In this document: piece after piece, positions 25,158-34,654 of the stretch | Layout: every line of letters begins with the position of its first letter | Position numbering within the stretch: the stretch's first letter is position 1 | Assembly (NCBI GenBank): GCA_003258725.1 | Contig: QHMG01000008.1 | Coordinates: 84,929 to 148,928, forward strand | DNA from: Candidatus Melainabacteria bacterium | GTDB lineage: Bacteria; Cyanobacteriota; Vampirovibrionia; Gastranaerophilales; Gastranaerophilaceae | Direction: 5' to 3' | DNA: 64,000 nucleotides | Program-made: the position numbers and the translations under genes | The notes under the pieces: model-generated | Seen by the model: the letters and a program-made list of their open reading frames with translations, nothing else | Database searches by the model: none | Told to the model about the DNA's origin: nothing

Positions 25158-26261
25158 TTAAATAATTTTGAACATTCTTTTTTGAATATCTAATGCGATA
25201 TCTTTTGCGAAATTTTCTTTTAGTCCTATATTTTTTGCAACAGCTAAAATATCATCTAAATTCGGATTTTTTCCTTCTCCATTTATTGTTGTTGCATGTT
25301 CCCCGTTAAACGAAGAACTATAAGTTAAATCGTATGCAGGAGATAAATGCCATTCTTTTTTATTATTGTCATACATAAAAGAAAAATTCTTTGAGTGGTC
25401 ATCACGATTGTGAGCAAATACGTTGAAACACATTAATCTAAATAATTGTTCAATATCTTCATAATTTCTTGTAAGTTCAAGCGTGAGTTTCATTAATAAA
25501 TTATAATCAAGATTAGGAAGCCTGTGACTTGTTTCTAATAACCCGCTTGCAGATACCATATGCACTTTTTTGCCATTTTTACAATCAAATCTTTTTATGC
25601 CAAAATAACCTGAACAAATTTCGGAAGGTAAAAGTTTGGTCTCTGTCATATTAATTCCGCAATCTTTGGCACATAGCGAATATTGATATTCCTTTTCACC
25701 AATATTTTTAGGGGCAATTGATGATGGGAATTTAATTATCCAATCTTCGTTATCAATAGATGTCAAAATCTTCGGTCTTGCACCACCTGATGAACCGCCT
25801 AATTGAAAAAGTTCATCTAAATTGTTTGAATTCTGAGATTCTAAAATTTTTGAACATTCTTGAGCAAGTATATCAAGGTTCGAAACATCGTTTTCTGTTT
25901 GGAACCTATGTTCGGGTTTATATGTTAAAGCTCCCATACCGTTTTCTTGGACAACTGCAAGTCGATTAAGGTTGTCAATTTCAACGGGATTTATTTTGTT
26001 TTTTAAAAACAACCTATCAACCAGCAATCTTCCCCAACCATCAGGCAAACTGTCATTAAAAACGCCAAATAACCCGTCAAAAGGTTCATATTTAGGGATA
26101 AAAACTTTCTTAATGAGCGGTAAACTAAATGGCGATATGCTAAAACCGTTATTTAACCAATCTAAATCGTATTCAAATGCGACTACTCTTTCGGGCGTTT
26201 TAGCAAGAGTGCCAACTAAAATATCATTATAAAATACTTTTAAATACTTATACTTGTCCAT
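25158..26261 (-). CDS. hipA: HipA-family serine/threonine kinase-like toxin
   Basis: 367 residues: an N-terminal HipA_N domain (LAKTPERVVAFEYDLDWL, FDGLFGVFNDSLPDGWGR) and a kinase core with the Gly-rich loop GGSSGGARPKI (about 154-164), catalytic NRDDHSKNF (about 290) and metal-binding LSPAYDLTY. HipA toxins phosphorylate aminoacyl-tRNA synthetases and cause persistence. No HTH antitoxin (HipB) gene is seen: only a 25-codon open stretch overlapping the start, and a palindrome at 26314. So the kinase is orphan or its partner is lost. Confidence 0.88.
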   Translation of the reverse strand: MDKYKYLKVFYNDILVGTLAKTPERVVAFEYDLDWLNNGFSISPFSLPLIKKVFIPKYEPFDGLFGVFNDSLPDGWGRLLVDRLFLKNKINPVEIDNLNRLAVVQENGMGALTYKPEHRFQTENDVSNLDILAQECSKILESQNSNNLDELFQLGGSSGGARPKILTSIDNEDWIIKFPSSIAPKNIGEKEYQYSLCAKDCGINMTETKLLPSEICSGYFGIKRFDCKNGKKVHMVSASGLLETSHRLPNLDYNLLMKLTLELTRNYEDIEQLFRLMCFNVFAHNRDDHSKNFSFMYDNNKKEWHLSPAYDLTYSSSFNGEHATTINGEGKNPNLDDILAVAKNIGLKENFAKDIALDIQKRMFKII

Positions 26262-26313
26262 TTATAATCTCATCAATAGAAGCGTAAGTTTTTTGAATGT
26301 TATTTAAAAGATA

Positions 26314-26330
26314 TTTAAACGCTGTTTAAA
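26314..26330. promoter_or_regulatory. Perfect palindrome upstream of hipA, operator candidate
   Basis: TTTAAAC-GCT-GTTTAAA, with two further half-sites (ATTTAAA at 26302 and GTTTAAA at about 26335) around it, in the hipA/recombinase intergenic region. HipB-type repressors bind such spaced palindromes; function here is inferred. Confidence 0.4.
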
Positions 26331-26411
26331 AGGTGTTTAAATTTTGTGTCATTAAACTTTACTTTTTATAGGAAAGAAGCAATCATTGTCTGTAATTAGA
26401 CGAGTTTGAAA

Positions 26412-26950
26412 ATGAATGTAGTACAACCTATAAAAAAGCTAGAAGATATTCAAAAGATTAAAAAATATTTGGCAAAAAAGCCAAGAGATGCACTGCTTTT
26501 TAGTTTTGGAATAAATACGGGACTAAGAATATCTGATATATTATCGCTTGATGTTGGGAATGTAAAGGGCCAAGATTATATTGAAATTAGAGAGAAAAAA
26601 CGAATAATTATAAGAAATTCCCGCTTAATAGGTTTTTGAAGGGGGAGATTGATTTATTTGTAGAAGATTTACCGAGTGAGCAACCGCTTTTTTATACTCA
26701 AAAACATTGCAGACTTGATAGAGTACAGGCATATAGAATTTTGAATAAGGCAGCACAAGCCGTTGGTGTGAAGGAAAGAATTGGAACACATACACCGAGA
26801 AAGACATTCGGGTATCATCATTATAAAAAATATAATGATATAGTACTCCTGCAAAAAATCTTTAACCACTCCTCGCCATCAGTAACGCTTCGCTACATCG
26901 GCATTGAACAAGATACAATCGACGAAAGCTATATGAATTTTTATTTATAG
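26412..26950 (+). pseudogene. Small tyrosine recombinase, split by a 1-nt frameshift in an A run
   Basis: Two overlapping frames together make a recombinase of about 180 residues. Part 1 has the first catalytic Arg region (GINTGLRISDILSLDVG). Part 2 has GTHTPRKTFGYHHYKK (His-x-x-Arg), LLQKIFNHSSPSVTLRYIG (His and the Tyr region). In the second frame the joining sequence reads REKTNNYKKFPLNRFLKGEID, so the break is in the six-A run near 26597; seven A would restore the frame. It belongs to the small phage-type integrases lacking the N-terminal arm domain. It could be dead, or recoverable by slippage. Confidence 0.85.
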
Positions 26951-26963
26951 AATATGCTTGTAA

Positions 26964-26969
26964 TAAAAT
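26964..26969 (+). promoter_or_regulatory. Predicted leaderless promoter of the HEPN-like gene (TAAAAT, 6 nt, ATG)
   Basis: TAAAAT followed by ATAAGT and ATG; no ribosome site. Confidence 0.45.
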
Positions 26970-26975
26970 ATAAGT

Positions 26976-27635
26976 ATGAAAACACAAGAAGAAATTGTAT
27001 TTAAATCAAATGGCTGGCAAACTGTCAATAGGCTTGGACTTTTGAATGAAAATTATCACACGCTTATTCTAAATTACAATGAGCTAAAAAATGAAATTAT
27101 AAAAATACAAACTTGTGCTGAACCAATATTGTTATTATTTAACAACCTAAATTTAAATCGTTATATTTTCAATTTTCTCGCTTCAACTACTGCTTTAATC
27201 GATTCTTGTAGAAATACAATGAAGTTTTATAAAGAAACAGATTTGTATAAAACATATGAAGATGATGTAAAAAAGTTATTTGCAAGAAATAAAGAAGCAA
27301 TATTCATAAAAGATTTAAGAAATTGTATGATGCATTATAAGATAATTTTCCCTTGCCTTTCCGATAATAATCAAGTTAGTTTTGAAGTCTATCAATTAAA
27401 TGAATTTAAAGGATGGACATCGTTATCAAAAGAGTTTATTCAAGAACAAGGAAAATTTGTTACTATAATACCCTTGATAGAAAATTATTTTAAAAGATTA
27501 GAACCTTTTTATATGGAGATTTATTCAAAAATAAGAGAATTTCATCGAGAAGATTTTAAGGAAACAATCAAACTCGCTTCTGAAATTGGCCTGGCTTTGC
27601 CAAATATTTATTTCAAATTGGCATATAAAGTCTAA
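26976..27635 (+). CDS. Helical protein with a HEPN-type RNase motif
   Basis: 219 residues, almost all helical by pattern. FIKDLRNCMMHYKI (about residues 112-125) contains Arg-Asn-x3-His, the Rx4-6H motif of HEPN nucleases; FLASTTALIDSCRNTMKFY is a typical preceding helix. HEPN proteins often cut tRNA or other RNA in phage defense or toxin systems. It lies 94 bp before the restriction-modification operon on the same strand and has no obvious partner antitoxin. HEPN assignment is by motif only. Confidence 0.6.
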   Translation: MKTQEEIVFKSNGWQTVNRLGLLNENYHTLILNYNELKNEIIKIQTCAEPILLLFNNLNLNRYIFNFLASTTALIDSCRNTMKFYKETDLYKTYEDDVKKLFARNKEAIFIKDLRNCMMHYKIIFPCLSDNNQVSFEVYQLNEFKGWTSLSKEFIQEQGKFVTIIPLIENYFKRLEPFYMEIYSKIREFHREDFKETIKLASEIGLALPNIYFKLAYKV

Positions 27636-27729
27636 TTATAAATAATTAATGATTGTGATATAAATCGCTTTACAATTCATCATAATAAGAATTTTCATGC
27701 TAATATGGATATACAAGTGAGGGTTAGTC

Positions 27730-30096
27730 ATGGCTTTAAAACTAAAAGTGCAAATTGATGGTAATAAAATTTATTCTCCATTAAGAGATAAATGGCTTGT
27801 GTTAAAACCGGAAGAACAAGTTCGACAAAACTATATTTGTAAACTTGTGAATGTATATGGTTATAGTCTTGATCAAATGCAAGAAGAATTAGTTGTTAGT
27901 AATTCTAGACGTGGAAATGGTAGAGCAAGAGCAGATATTGTTATTTGGAGAAACAAAGATGATAAAATCAATGATAAAATTGCTTTTATCGTTGTAGAAT
28001 GTAAGGCTGAACACGTAAAAATTTGTCAAGAAGACTATTATCAAGGACAAAATTATGCAAAAAATGTTGGTGCTAAATTTTTTGTTGCTACCAATGAAAA
28101 AGAAACAAAATTTTTTAAAGTCCCTGAAAAATATCCTAATAGACTTGACGAAATTATAGAAATTCCAAATGCAAAAGAAGCTTGCAACGATTCTGATGTG
28201 CAAAAAATCTTGGCTAGAACAAAAAAATTCTCAAGAAAAGAATTTGCAGACCTATTAAAGAAATGTCATAATATTATAAGAAATAATGATAAATTATCCC
28301 CTGAAGCTGCATTTGATGAAATTAGTAAGATTTTATTCATGAAAATAAGGTATGAAAGACGCCAGGATACAGGTGCTATATTTACACTAGATCGGTTCAA
28401 AGAAGAAGAAAAATTTTTTAATGAAAAAATCAGACCAACATTAACAAATCCTAATGAGAAATCTTTGTCATATATGCAAAGAGAATTTATTTTGACCAAA
28501 CAAGAATTTGAAGATGATAATTTGTTTGAACCTAATGAAACAATCAAAATAAGACAAAATAGTTTTGAATTAATCGTTAAAGAATTACAAAAATACAATT
28601 TATCAGACACATCTGATGATGTTAAAGGTATTGCATTCGAAGAATTTTTAGGAACAACTTTTAGAGGTGAATTAGGGCAGTTTTTTACACCTCGTACAAT
28701 AGTTGATTTTATGGTAGAAGTACTTGATCCTCAAGAAGGTGAAACTATTTGTGATCCAACTTGTGGTTCAGGAGGCTTTTTAATCAAAGCGTTTGAATAT
28801 ATAAGAGATAAGATAGAAAGAGATATTCAAAATACAAAAGAAAATTTTAAACAACAGTACTATGATGAAAATTTTGTATCAGCGACAGATAAAACAACTG
28901 ATATTATTGAACAAAAAATAAGCAAAATATTCAGCAAGTTAACAAATGAAATCATTGTTCCAAATAGAAAATTTAAAGAACAAAGCGTTCAAGAAAAATC
29001 AAGAAGAATTTCAAAATTGTCATCAAGTTGTATATATGGTACTGATGCAAATCCAAGAATGGCAAGAACATCAAAGATGAATATGATAATGCATGGTGAT
29101 GGACATGGCGGAGTTCATCATCACGATGGTTTAATAAACATAAATGGTATTTTTGAAGATAGATTTGATGTTATTCTAACAAATCCTCCTTTTGGTGCAA
29201 GGGTTGATAAATCCCAAGTATTAACAGAAATTGATAAAGATATAAATGTAAAATTAGATTTATCAAAAACTGATGATAAACATATCACGGAGCAAATAAA
29301 ATTAATTAACAATACTCAAATACAAACAAGATTGTTATATTATTATGAACGTTATGGATTAGACTATTTAAAGCAATTAAATAAGTTAAATATCGATATT
29401 GATAAAAAACAAAAAGTTCTCGATAGGTTTAAATTAGGTAAAGTAAGTGGCTTAACAGAAGTTCTATTTATGGAAAGATGTTTAAATTTGCTAAAACCTG
29501 GTGGCAGAATGGGAATTGTCCTTCCAGAAGGAGTTTTAAATAATTCTAATTTACAAAAAGTTAGAGATTTCTTTGAATCAAGAGCAAAAATTCTTTTAAT
29601 TACATCAATTCCACAAGATGTATTTATAGCTTCCGGTGCAACTATAAAACCAAGTTTACTCTTTTTTAAAAAGTTTACGAAAGAAGAAGAAAAACAATAC
29701 AATGATATTGTAAATCAAGTGAAAAAAGAAATTGATGAGAAATATAAAATTGAAATATTGGAGATTGATAACCAACTTTCTAATGATAAAAAAGCTCATC
29801 AAAAAGCTTTAAAAGAAATTGAAAAACGTAAGGAACAGGAATTTGAAACAACAGGTCGAGAAAAAATTAAAGAACTTTTCGACTACCAAATTCCAATAGT
29901 TCAAGTTGAAAAAGCAGGTATAACAACAACTGGTGCACCATGTAAAAATGAACTTATAGATGTTGCAAATGAATTTAGAACATATCGTCAAGAAAATAAT
30001 TTATGGCAAGACAACAAATTCGATGTTTCATATAAGCTTATGAACAATAACTTGGTGCGAGTAGTTAACGGTGAGGAACAAGTTATTGATGAATAG
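27730..30096 (+). CDS. hsdM: DNA N6-adenine methyltransferase (HsdM-like) with fused N-terminal nuclease domain
   Basis: 788 residues. Residues 1-140 are a type I R-like nuclease fold: PEEQVRQNY, Asp69 in ARADIVIW, Glu90-Cys-Lys92 in VVECK, then YYQGQNY carrying the QxxxY motif. Residues about 190-650 form an HsdM: helical part, GELGQFFTP, SAM motif DPTCGSGGF (342-350) and catalytic NPPFG (about 485). The end is charged coiled coil. Having the nuclease on the methylase resembles type IIG/BcgI enzymes rather than classical type I. GAGGG ribosome site. First gene of a tightly overlapped operon; no HsdR gene is present. Confidence 0.9.
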   Translation: MALKLKVQIDGNKIYSPLRDKWLVLKPEEQVRQNYICKLVNVYGYSLDQMQEELVVSNSRRGNGRARADIVIWRNKDDKINDKIAFIVVECKAEHVKICQEDYYQGQNYAKNVGAKFFVATNEKETKFFKVPEKYPNRLDEIIEIPNAKEACNDSDVQKILARTKKFSRKEFADLLKKCHNIIRNNDKLSPEAAFDEISKILFMKIRYERRQDTGAIFTLDRFKEEEKFFNEKIRPTLTNPNEKSLSYMQREFILTKQEFEDDNLFEPNETIKIRQNSFELIVKELQKYNLSDTSDDVKGIAFEEFLGTTFRGELGQFFTPRTIVDFMVEVLDPQEGETICDPTCGSGGFLIKAFEYIRDKIERDIQNTKENFKQQYYDENFVSATDKTTDIIEQKISKIFSKLTNEIIVPNRKFKEQSVQEKSRRISKLSSSCIYGTDANPRMARTSKMNMIMHGDGHGGVHHHDGLININGIFEDRFDVILTNPPFGARVDKSQVLTEIDKDINVKLDLSKTDDKHITEQIKLINNTQIQTRLLYYYERYGLDYLKQLNKLNIDIDKKQKVLDRFKLGKVSGLTEVLFMERCLNLLKPGGRMGIVLPEGVLNNSNLQKVRDFFESRAKILLITSIPQDVFIASGATIKPSLLFFKKFTKEEEKQYNDIVNQVKKEIDEKYKIEILEIDNQLSNDKKAHQKALKEIEKRKEQEFETTGREKIKELFDYQIPIVQVEKAGITTTGAPCKNELIDVANEFRTYRQENNLWQDNKFDVSYKLMNNNLVRVVNGEEQVIDE

Positions 30097-31459
30097 TAGT
30101 GCTTTTTTATATCTTAGTTTTATCAATTTTTCGAACTTATATAATTGGAGTGTACAGTATGCAAAAAGAAAGTATACGCTTAATAATGATTTGTATGATT
30201 TAGTGCCAATTAATGAATTTTTGACAAGAGTAAAAGAACCTGTAACTGTAGAAGATAATTTGAATTATAAAAGGGTTTCTATAAGGCTATACAATGCAGG
30301 AATCGGTCTTAGAGATATAGAAAAAGGCATAAATATCGGAACAAAGAAACAATTTAGAGTTCATACCGGTCAATTTTTATTATCTAAGATTGATGCAAGA
30401 AATGGGGCTTTTGGTGTTGTTCCAGAAATCTGTAATGATGCCATAATAACAGGTAATTTTTGGACATTTGATGTGAACTATGAAAAGGTAAACCCTTATT
30501 TTTTAACTCTTGTAATGACATCAGATTTCTTTATTAAGCTTTCAGAGCAATGCAGCAATGGAACTACAAATAGACATTATTTACAAGAAAATTTATTTCT
30601 TGATATGAAAATCCCGCTGCCTCCACTAAAAAAACAAAACGAAATTATAGATAGATACAATGAAAAAATTAACATTTCTAAAAGACAAGAGAAAATAGCT
30701 ATAAAACTCGAACAAAAACTTAATAATTGCATATACAATAAATTAGGATTAAAAATAAAAGAAGAGTCTCAGAAAGGTGATTTTATAAATTTTGTCAAGT
30801 TTTCTAATTTAAAACAGTGGGGAATAGATAAAATAAATGGAACCGATCGCTTTTATAGCAAAAATTATAAATTACAATCATTAAATGATACTCAAAATTT
30901 ATATATAGAAGCTTTTAGAGGAAAAAGCCCCAAATATGAAAATAACAGTAATTCAATAATTTTGAATCAAAAATGTAATAGATGGAATTCAATGGATTTA
31001 AATTATGCTAAAACAGTTTCTGAGTCTTGGGCTAACTCAATTGATAATAATTTTAAAACACAAGAAGGTGATGTTTTAATTAACTCTACAGGTGAAGGAA
31101 CTATTGGAAGAGCTTCCTACATTAACAAAGAAAATATTGGCTTATTATATGATAGTCATATTTTATTATTAAGATTAAATCAAAAAAAAATAAATCCTTT
31201 ATATTATACATATTTACTTAATAGTCGTTTCGGACAAGAGCAAGTTAATTTTGTGAAATCTGCACAATCTACTAAACAAACAGAGTTAGGGATTGATAAT
31301 TTGAAAAAAATCAAATTTCCATATCCTGATATAGATGTACAAAATGAAATTGTTGATGTTATTACAAATTTAAAAGCAAAAATTGAGAAATTAAATAATT
31401 TAGCAGAGCAAAATCGCAAACTTGCTCAAAAAGAATTTGAAAAGGAGTTGTTTGAATAA
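30089..31459 (+). CDS. hsdS: Type I-like DNA specificity subunit (HsdS)
   Basis: About 456 residues from the ATG at 30089, which overlaps the hsdM stop by 8 nt (a GTG 18 nt upstream is possible). Two target-recognition halves are each followed by a conserved helical spacer: PLPPLKKQNEIIDRYN (about 180) and FPYPDIDVQNEIVDVI (about 415). It would direct the methylase/nuclease to a bipartite site. The TRDs are low-complexity Asn/Lys-rich; the recognition site cannot be predicted. Confidence 0.9.
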   Translation: MNSSAFLYLSFINFSNLYNWSVQYAKRKYTLNNDLYDLVPINEFLTRVKEPVTVEDNLNYKRVSIRLYNAGIGLRDIEKGINIGTKKQFRVHTGQFLLSKIDARNGAFGVVPEICNDAIITGNFWTFDVNYEKVNPYFLTLVMTSDFFIKLSEQCSNGTTNRHYLQENLFLDMKIPLPPLKKQNEIIDRYNEKINISKRQEKIAIKLEQKLNNCIYNKLGLKIKEESQKGDFINFVKFSNLKQWGIDKINGTDRFYSKNYKLQSLNDTQNLYIEAFRGKSPKYENNSNSIILNQKCNRWNSMDLNYAKTVSESWANSIDNNFKTQEGDVLINSTGEGTIGRASYINKENIGLLYDSHILLLRLNQKKINPLYYTYLLNSRFGQEQVNFVKSAQSTKQTELGIDNLKKIKFPYPDIDVQNEIVDVITNLKAKIEKLNNLAEQNRKLAQKEFEKELFE

Positions 31460-33264
31460 TGCCAGATTCTGAAAATATTACTGATACAAATGATATTTTT
31501 TCTATAATAGGTAATGACTTCAAATTGATATATTTGAAAATAGAAAATTTCAAAAATTTAAAAAATATAGAAATTAATTTTGCAAATAATAAAAACTTCA
31601 GTATTATTATTGGTAACAATGCAAGTGGTAAAAGTAATATATTGGAGGCAATAAGTGCAATTTTTACAGAAATTTATACAAGAAAAAGAATTCAAAATTT
31701 CAAATTTGAATTAATATATAAGTATCAAAACAAAACGTTAAAGATTACAAAACCATATGGATATATCCGTTATTTTGTTGATAATGCTGCTGTGTCAAAA
31801 AATTATTTTATGACAAATGATTATATGCCTTCTAAAGTTATAGCTCTATATAGTGGTGATGAAACTAGAATGTGGGAAGAATATTATGAGAAGTTCTATA
31901 AGCAGTATTTAAGAGAACTTGGTACAGGATCTGTTCATTCTTATTCTAAAAAATTGTTATATATAGACAAAACTTATTGGAATATTGCACTTTTAGTTTT
32001 ATTAATTTCTGATTTAGAAGAACATAAAAAATATGTTAAGGAAAAATTGCATATAAACAAAGTAGATTCAATAGAGTTTTATTTTAAGCCCGACAAAATT
32101 AAATCTTGTATCAATCCCATTTTGTCCGAATTTATAAAACAAATAAACCCAGAACATAGTAAAAGCGTTGTTTTAGATTTAAAAAATTTAAAAAAGAAAT
32201 TAAACAAAACTCAAAAAACAAATCAAGAAATATTTGAGATGTTAATATATGCAAATATGCCGAGAATAAATAAAATTATTACATCTATAAAAATTAATTT
32301 TAATAATAATTTATCATTAAAAGTCTTGAGTGAGGGAGAAAAGAAAAGAATCCTTATAAAAGCAGTTATGGATTTAGTGGCAAATGAACGTTCTATTATT
32401 TTGCTAGATGAACCTGATGCCCATATACATGAAATAGGGAAACGAGATTTATATAGATCCTTAAAAGAATATACTTCAAATGAGCATAGACATATAATTA
32501 TGACAACACATTCCCCAACAATAACATTTGAAGCGGAAAATAGTAATATTATAATGATTGATAACTCAAATGGCTCTGCAGAAATTATATCTAATGAAAG
32601 GAAAGAAAATATAAGAAGATTAACTGATGGATTATGGACAATTCTTGAACAAAATATTGTGATAAATTCATCTAATCCTTTGATATTAGTAGAAGGTAAA
32701 GATGATGTAAATTATATAAAACATGCATTAACAATATTTGATGATTATAAAGATATAAATTGCGATTTCTTACCATTTGGAGGTTCAGGAAATGCCAAGT
32801 ATTTTATAGAAGAAATAAAAAATAATTTATCACCAAATAAAAAAGTAATTGTGCTTTTTGATAGAGATGGAGATAAAGGGAGCGGTGGTGTGAAAGGATT
32901 AAAGGACTGTATAGCCCCTAGACCATCGGACGGCGGAATTAATGATAATAACACATATAAAAGGGATAATTTTTATTTTTTATTACTACCTAAAACAGAT
33001 GAACATAAAGAAAAAGACACTCAATTTTTAATAGAAGATTATTTTTCTATAAATTGTAAAATGCGGTTAGCTATCAATTTTGTAAAAAATAAGAAAAAAG
33101 TCCTAAAATCACTTAAGGGGCTTGATGAAAAAGTAAAACAAGAATTTTGTGATAAATTTAAAGAACACAGTACCGATTTGTGTTTTGAAGGTTTTAAGGT
33201 CTTACTAAACAAGTTAAAAAATATCATTGAAGGAAAAGAGGAGAGTGCTGTTATTCAATTGTAA
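31459..33264 (+). CDS. AAA/ABC-type ATPase with C-terminal TOPRIM (OLD/PARIS-like nuclease)
   Basis: 601 residues. The N-terminal SMC/Rad50-like ATPase has Walker A GNNASGKSN (52-60), signature LSEGEKKR (about 290), Walker B IILLDEPDAHIH (about 313) and H-loop TTHSPT (about 351). The C-terminal TOPRIM has LILVEGKDDVNY (about 408) and VLFDRDGD (about 464), then FLIEDYF. This is the OLD architecture; a single-chain AAA15-TOPRIM also exists among PARIS defenses. The ATG overlaps the hsdS stop by one base, so it is translated with the R-M genes. It may supply the missing motor/nuclease or guard the system; undecided. Confidence 0.88.
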   Translation: MPDSENITDTNDIFSIIGNDFKLIYLKIENFKNLKNIEINFANNKNFSIIIGNNASGKSNILEAISAIFTEIYTRKRIQNFKFELIYKYQNKTLKITKPYGYIRYFVDNAAVSKNYFMTNDYMPSKVIALYSGDETRMWEEYYEKFYKQYLRELGTGSVHSYSKKLLYIDKTYWNIALLVLLISDLEEHKKYVKEKLHINKVDSIEFYFKPDKIKSCINPILSEFIKQINPEHSKSVVLDLKNLKKKLNKTQKTNQEIFEMLIYANMPRINKIITSIKINFNNNLSLKVLSEGEKKRILIKAVMDLVANERSIILLDEPDAHIHEIGKRDLYRSLKEYTSNEHRHIIMTTHSPTITFEAENSNIIMIDNSNGSAEIISNERKENIRRLTDGLWTILEQNIVINSSNPLILVEGKDDVNYIKHALTIFDDYKDINCDFLPFGGSGNAKYFIEEIKNNLSPNKKVIVLFDRDGDKGSGGVKGLKDCIAPRPSDGGINDNNTYKRDNFYFLLLPKTDEHKEKDTQFLIEDYFSINCKMRLAINFVKNKKKVLKSLKGLDEKVKQEFCDKFKEHSTDLCFEGFKVLLNKLKNIIEGKEESAVIQL

Positions 33265-33402
33265 TAATCAATAAATGATACAAGTAAAATATTATGAGAA
33301 AAATAATTATAATTTAATTTTTGCTCAATAAGTTGTATTTAGTGGTTATTTAATAATAAAAATTAAAAGTTTGTTTACAAAATTTCAATTACAAAAAACT
33401 TT

Positions 33403-33411
33403 TGCTATAAT
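33403..33411 (+). promoter_or_regulatory. Predicted leaderless promoter of the tcmP gene (TGC-TATAAT, 6 nt, ATG)
   Basis: Extended consensus -10 TGC TATAAT, 6 nt (TGTCGT) before ATG; TTCAAT lies 17 nt upstream as a weak -35. Confidence 0.6.
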
Positions 33412-33417
33412 TGTCGT

Positions 33418-34654
33418 ATGAAAAACACAGCAAAAACAAACTTTTCAGAAGAAGAAAAGAAACACACCAAAATAAAGCATGATTTATTTACAGAAGCTCT
33501 TAAAGCAAGTTTGAGTATAGCAAATTCTTTGAATTATAAAGATAACTCGAATATTCCATTTATGTATATTGACCTATATTCAGGTGCAGGTAAGTTTTTG
33601 CAATGATAAAGAGGGTTCCCCATTAATTGCTCTTAATTTAATTTCTGAATATTGAGATAAAAGAACTTTTGAGCATTTTGAATATATTGTTGCTGAGAAT
33701 AACGAACATAATGCTAAATGTTTGGACAAAAATATAGAGAAAAAAAGAAAAGACCTAAAAATAACAGATCATGACTTAAAAGTTGCATTATATTGTGGGC
33801 ATTGGGAAGATTTAATGAATGAATTATCTGACTATGTTCAAGCTCGAAAATGGGGGTTTGTATTTGTGGATCCTTTTTCTCTAGAATTAAATTTGCCAGA
33901 ATTAATTAGAGTTCTTAATCATAATATTTATTATAAAGATATCATGATTTTGATTAATAAAAATGCACAAGAAAGAGTATTAGGTAAGCCGGAAAGCCCA
34001 GATATACAAAAGATATGTAAATATTTCGAAATAGAAGAAAAAGCGTTACAGCGATTAATAAATCATATAAAGAGAAATAAGAAAGGAACTAATGAAGATA
34101 TTATTCAATATTTAACTAAAAAAGCTCTTCAAAATGTAGATAAAGATTTCAAAATATACGCTGGTATTTCAAGAATGCGTGAAGGAGAATTGGAAAATGC
34201 TGATCGTTTTTATTTAGCATTATTAACAAGTTCAATAGGTGTCGCTGATAGCTTTTTATATAAATATTCAGAGCTGCTTGAAGAAAAAGAATTTAACATT
34301 AATGGCGGACAACAAAGCTTATTTGACAGTTCCTCACAAACAAAATATACAAACTTAGAGGAAACTGTACAAAATATTATTTATCAAAATACAGAAATAT
34401 CCTTATATTAGTTAACTAAAATCTTGTTCAATGTTTTTCTTTCTTGGAAATATACAGAAGATAACGAAATTCCGCATCGTCGAGCCTTAACTGTCGCATT
34501 AAATAATTTATTAAGTGAAAAGAAGATTCAGTTTGAAATAATTGGTAAATTGCCAACCTGATGCGTTAATACTGTTAAAAATAAAGTATTAGCAAAGGCT
34601 TTTAATTCAAAAGAAAATTTAAAACACATCAAAATTAAAGTTTTAAATGGGTAA
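33418..34654 (+). pseudogene. tcmP: Three-Cys-motif partner protein (TcmP), interrupted
   Basis: Reads as a TcmP protein after corrections: KIKHDLFTEAL, MYIDLYSGAGKF, then with one T fewer in the T5 run at 33595-33599 it continues CNDKEGSPLIALNLISEY, TGA (33653), DKRTFEHFEYIV, and the long frame from 33722 (VFVDPFSLEL, GISRMREGE). TAG at 34409 and TGA at 34559 interrupt the last part. At EY-TGA-DK a Trp fits the family pattern. TcmP proteins pair with three-Cys-motif proteins of the Gp37/Gp68 (DUF5131) group, and the next gene is one. Probably decayed, but see the finding on TGA codons. Confidence 0.75.
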
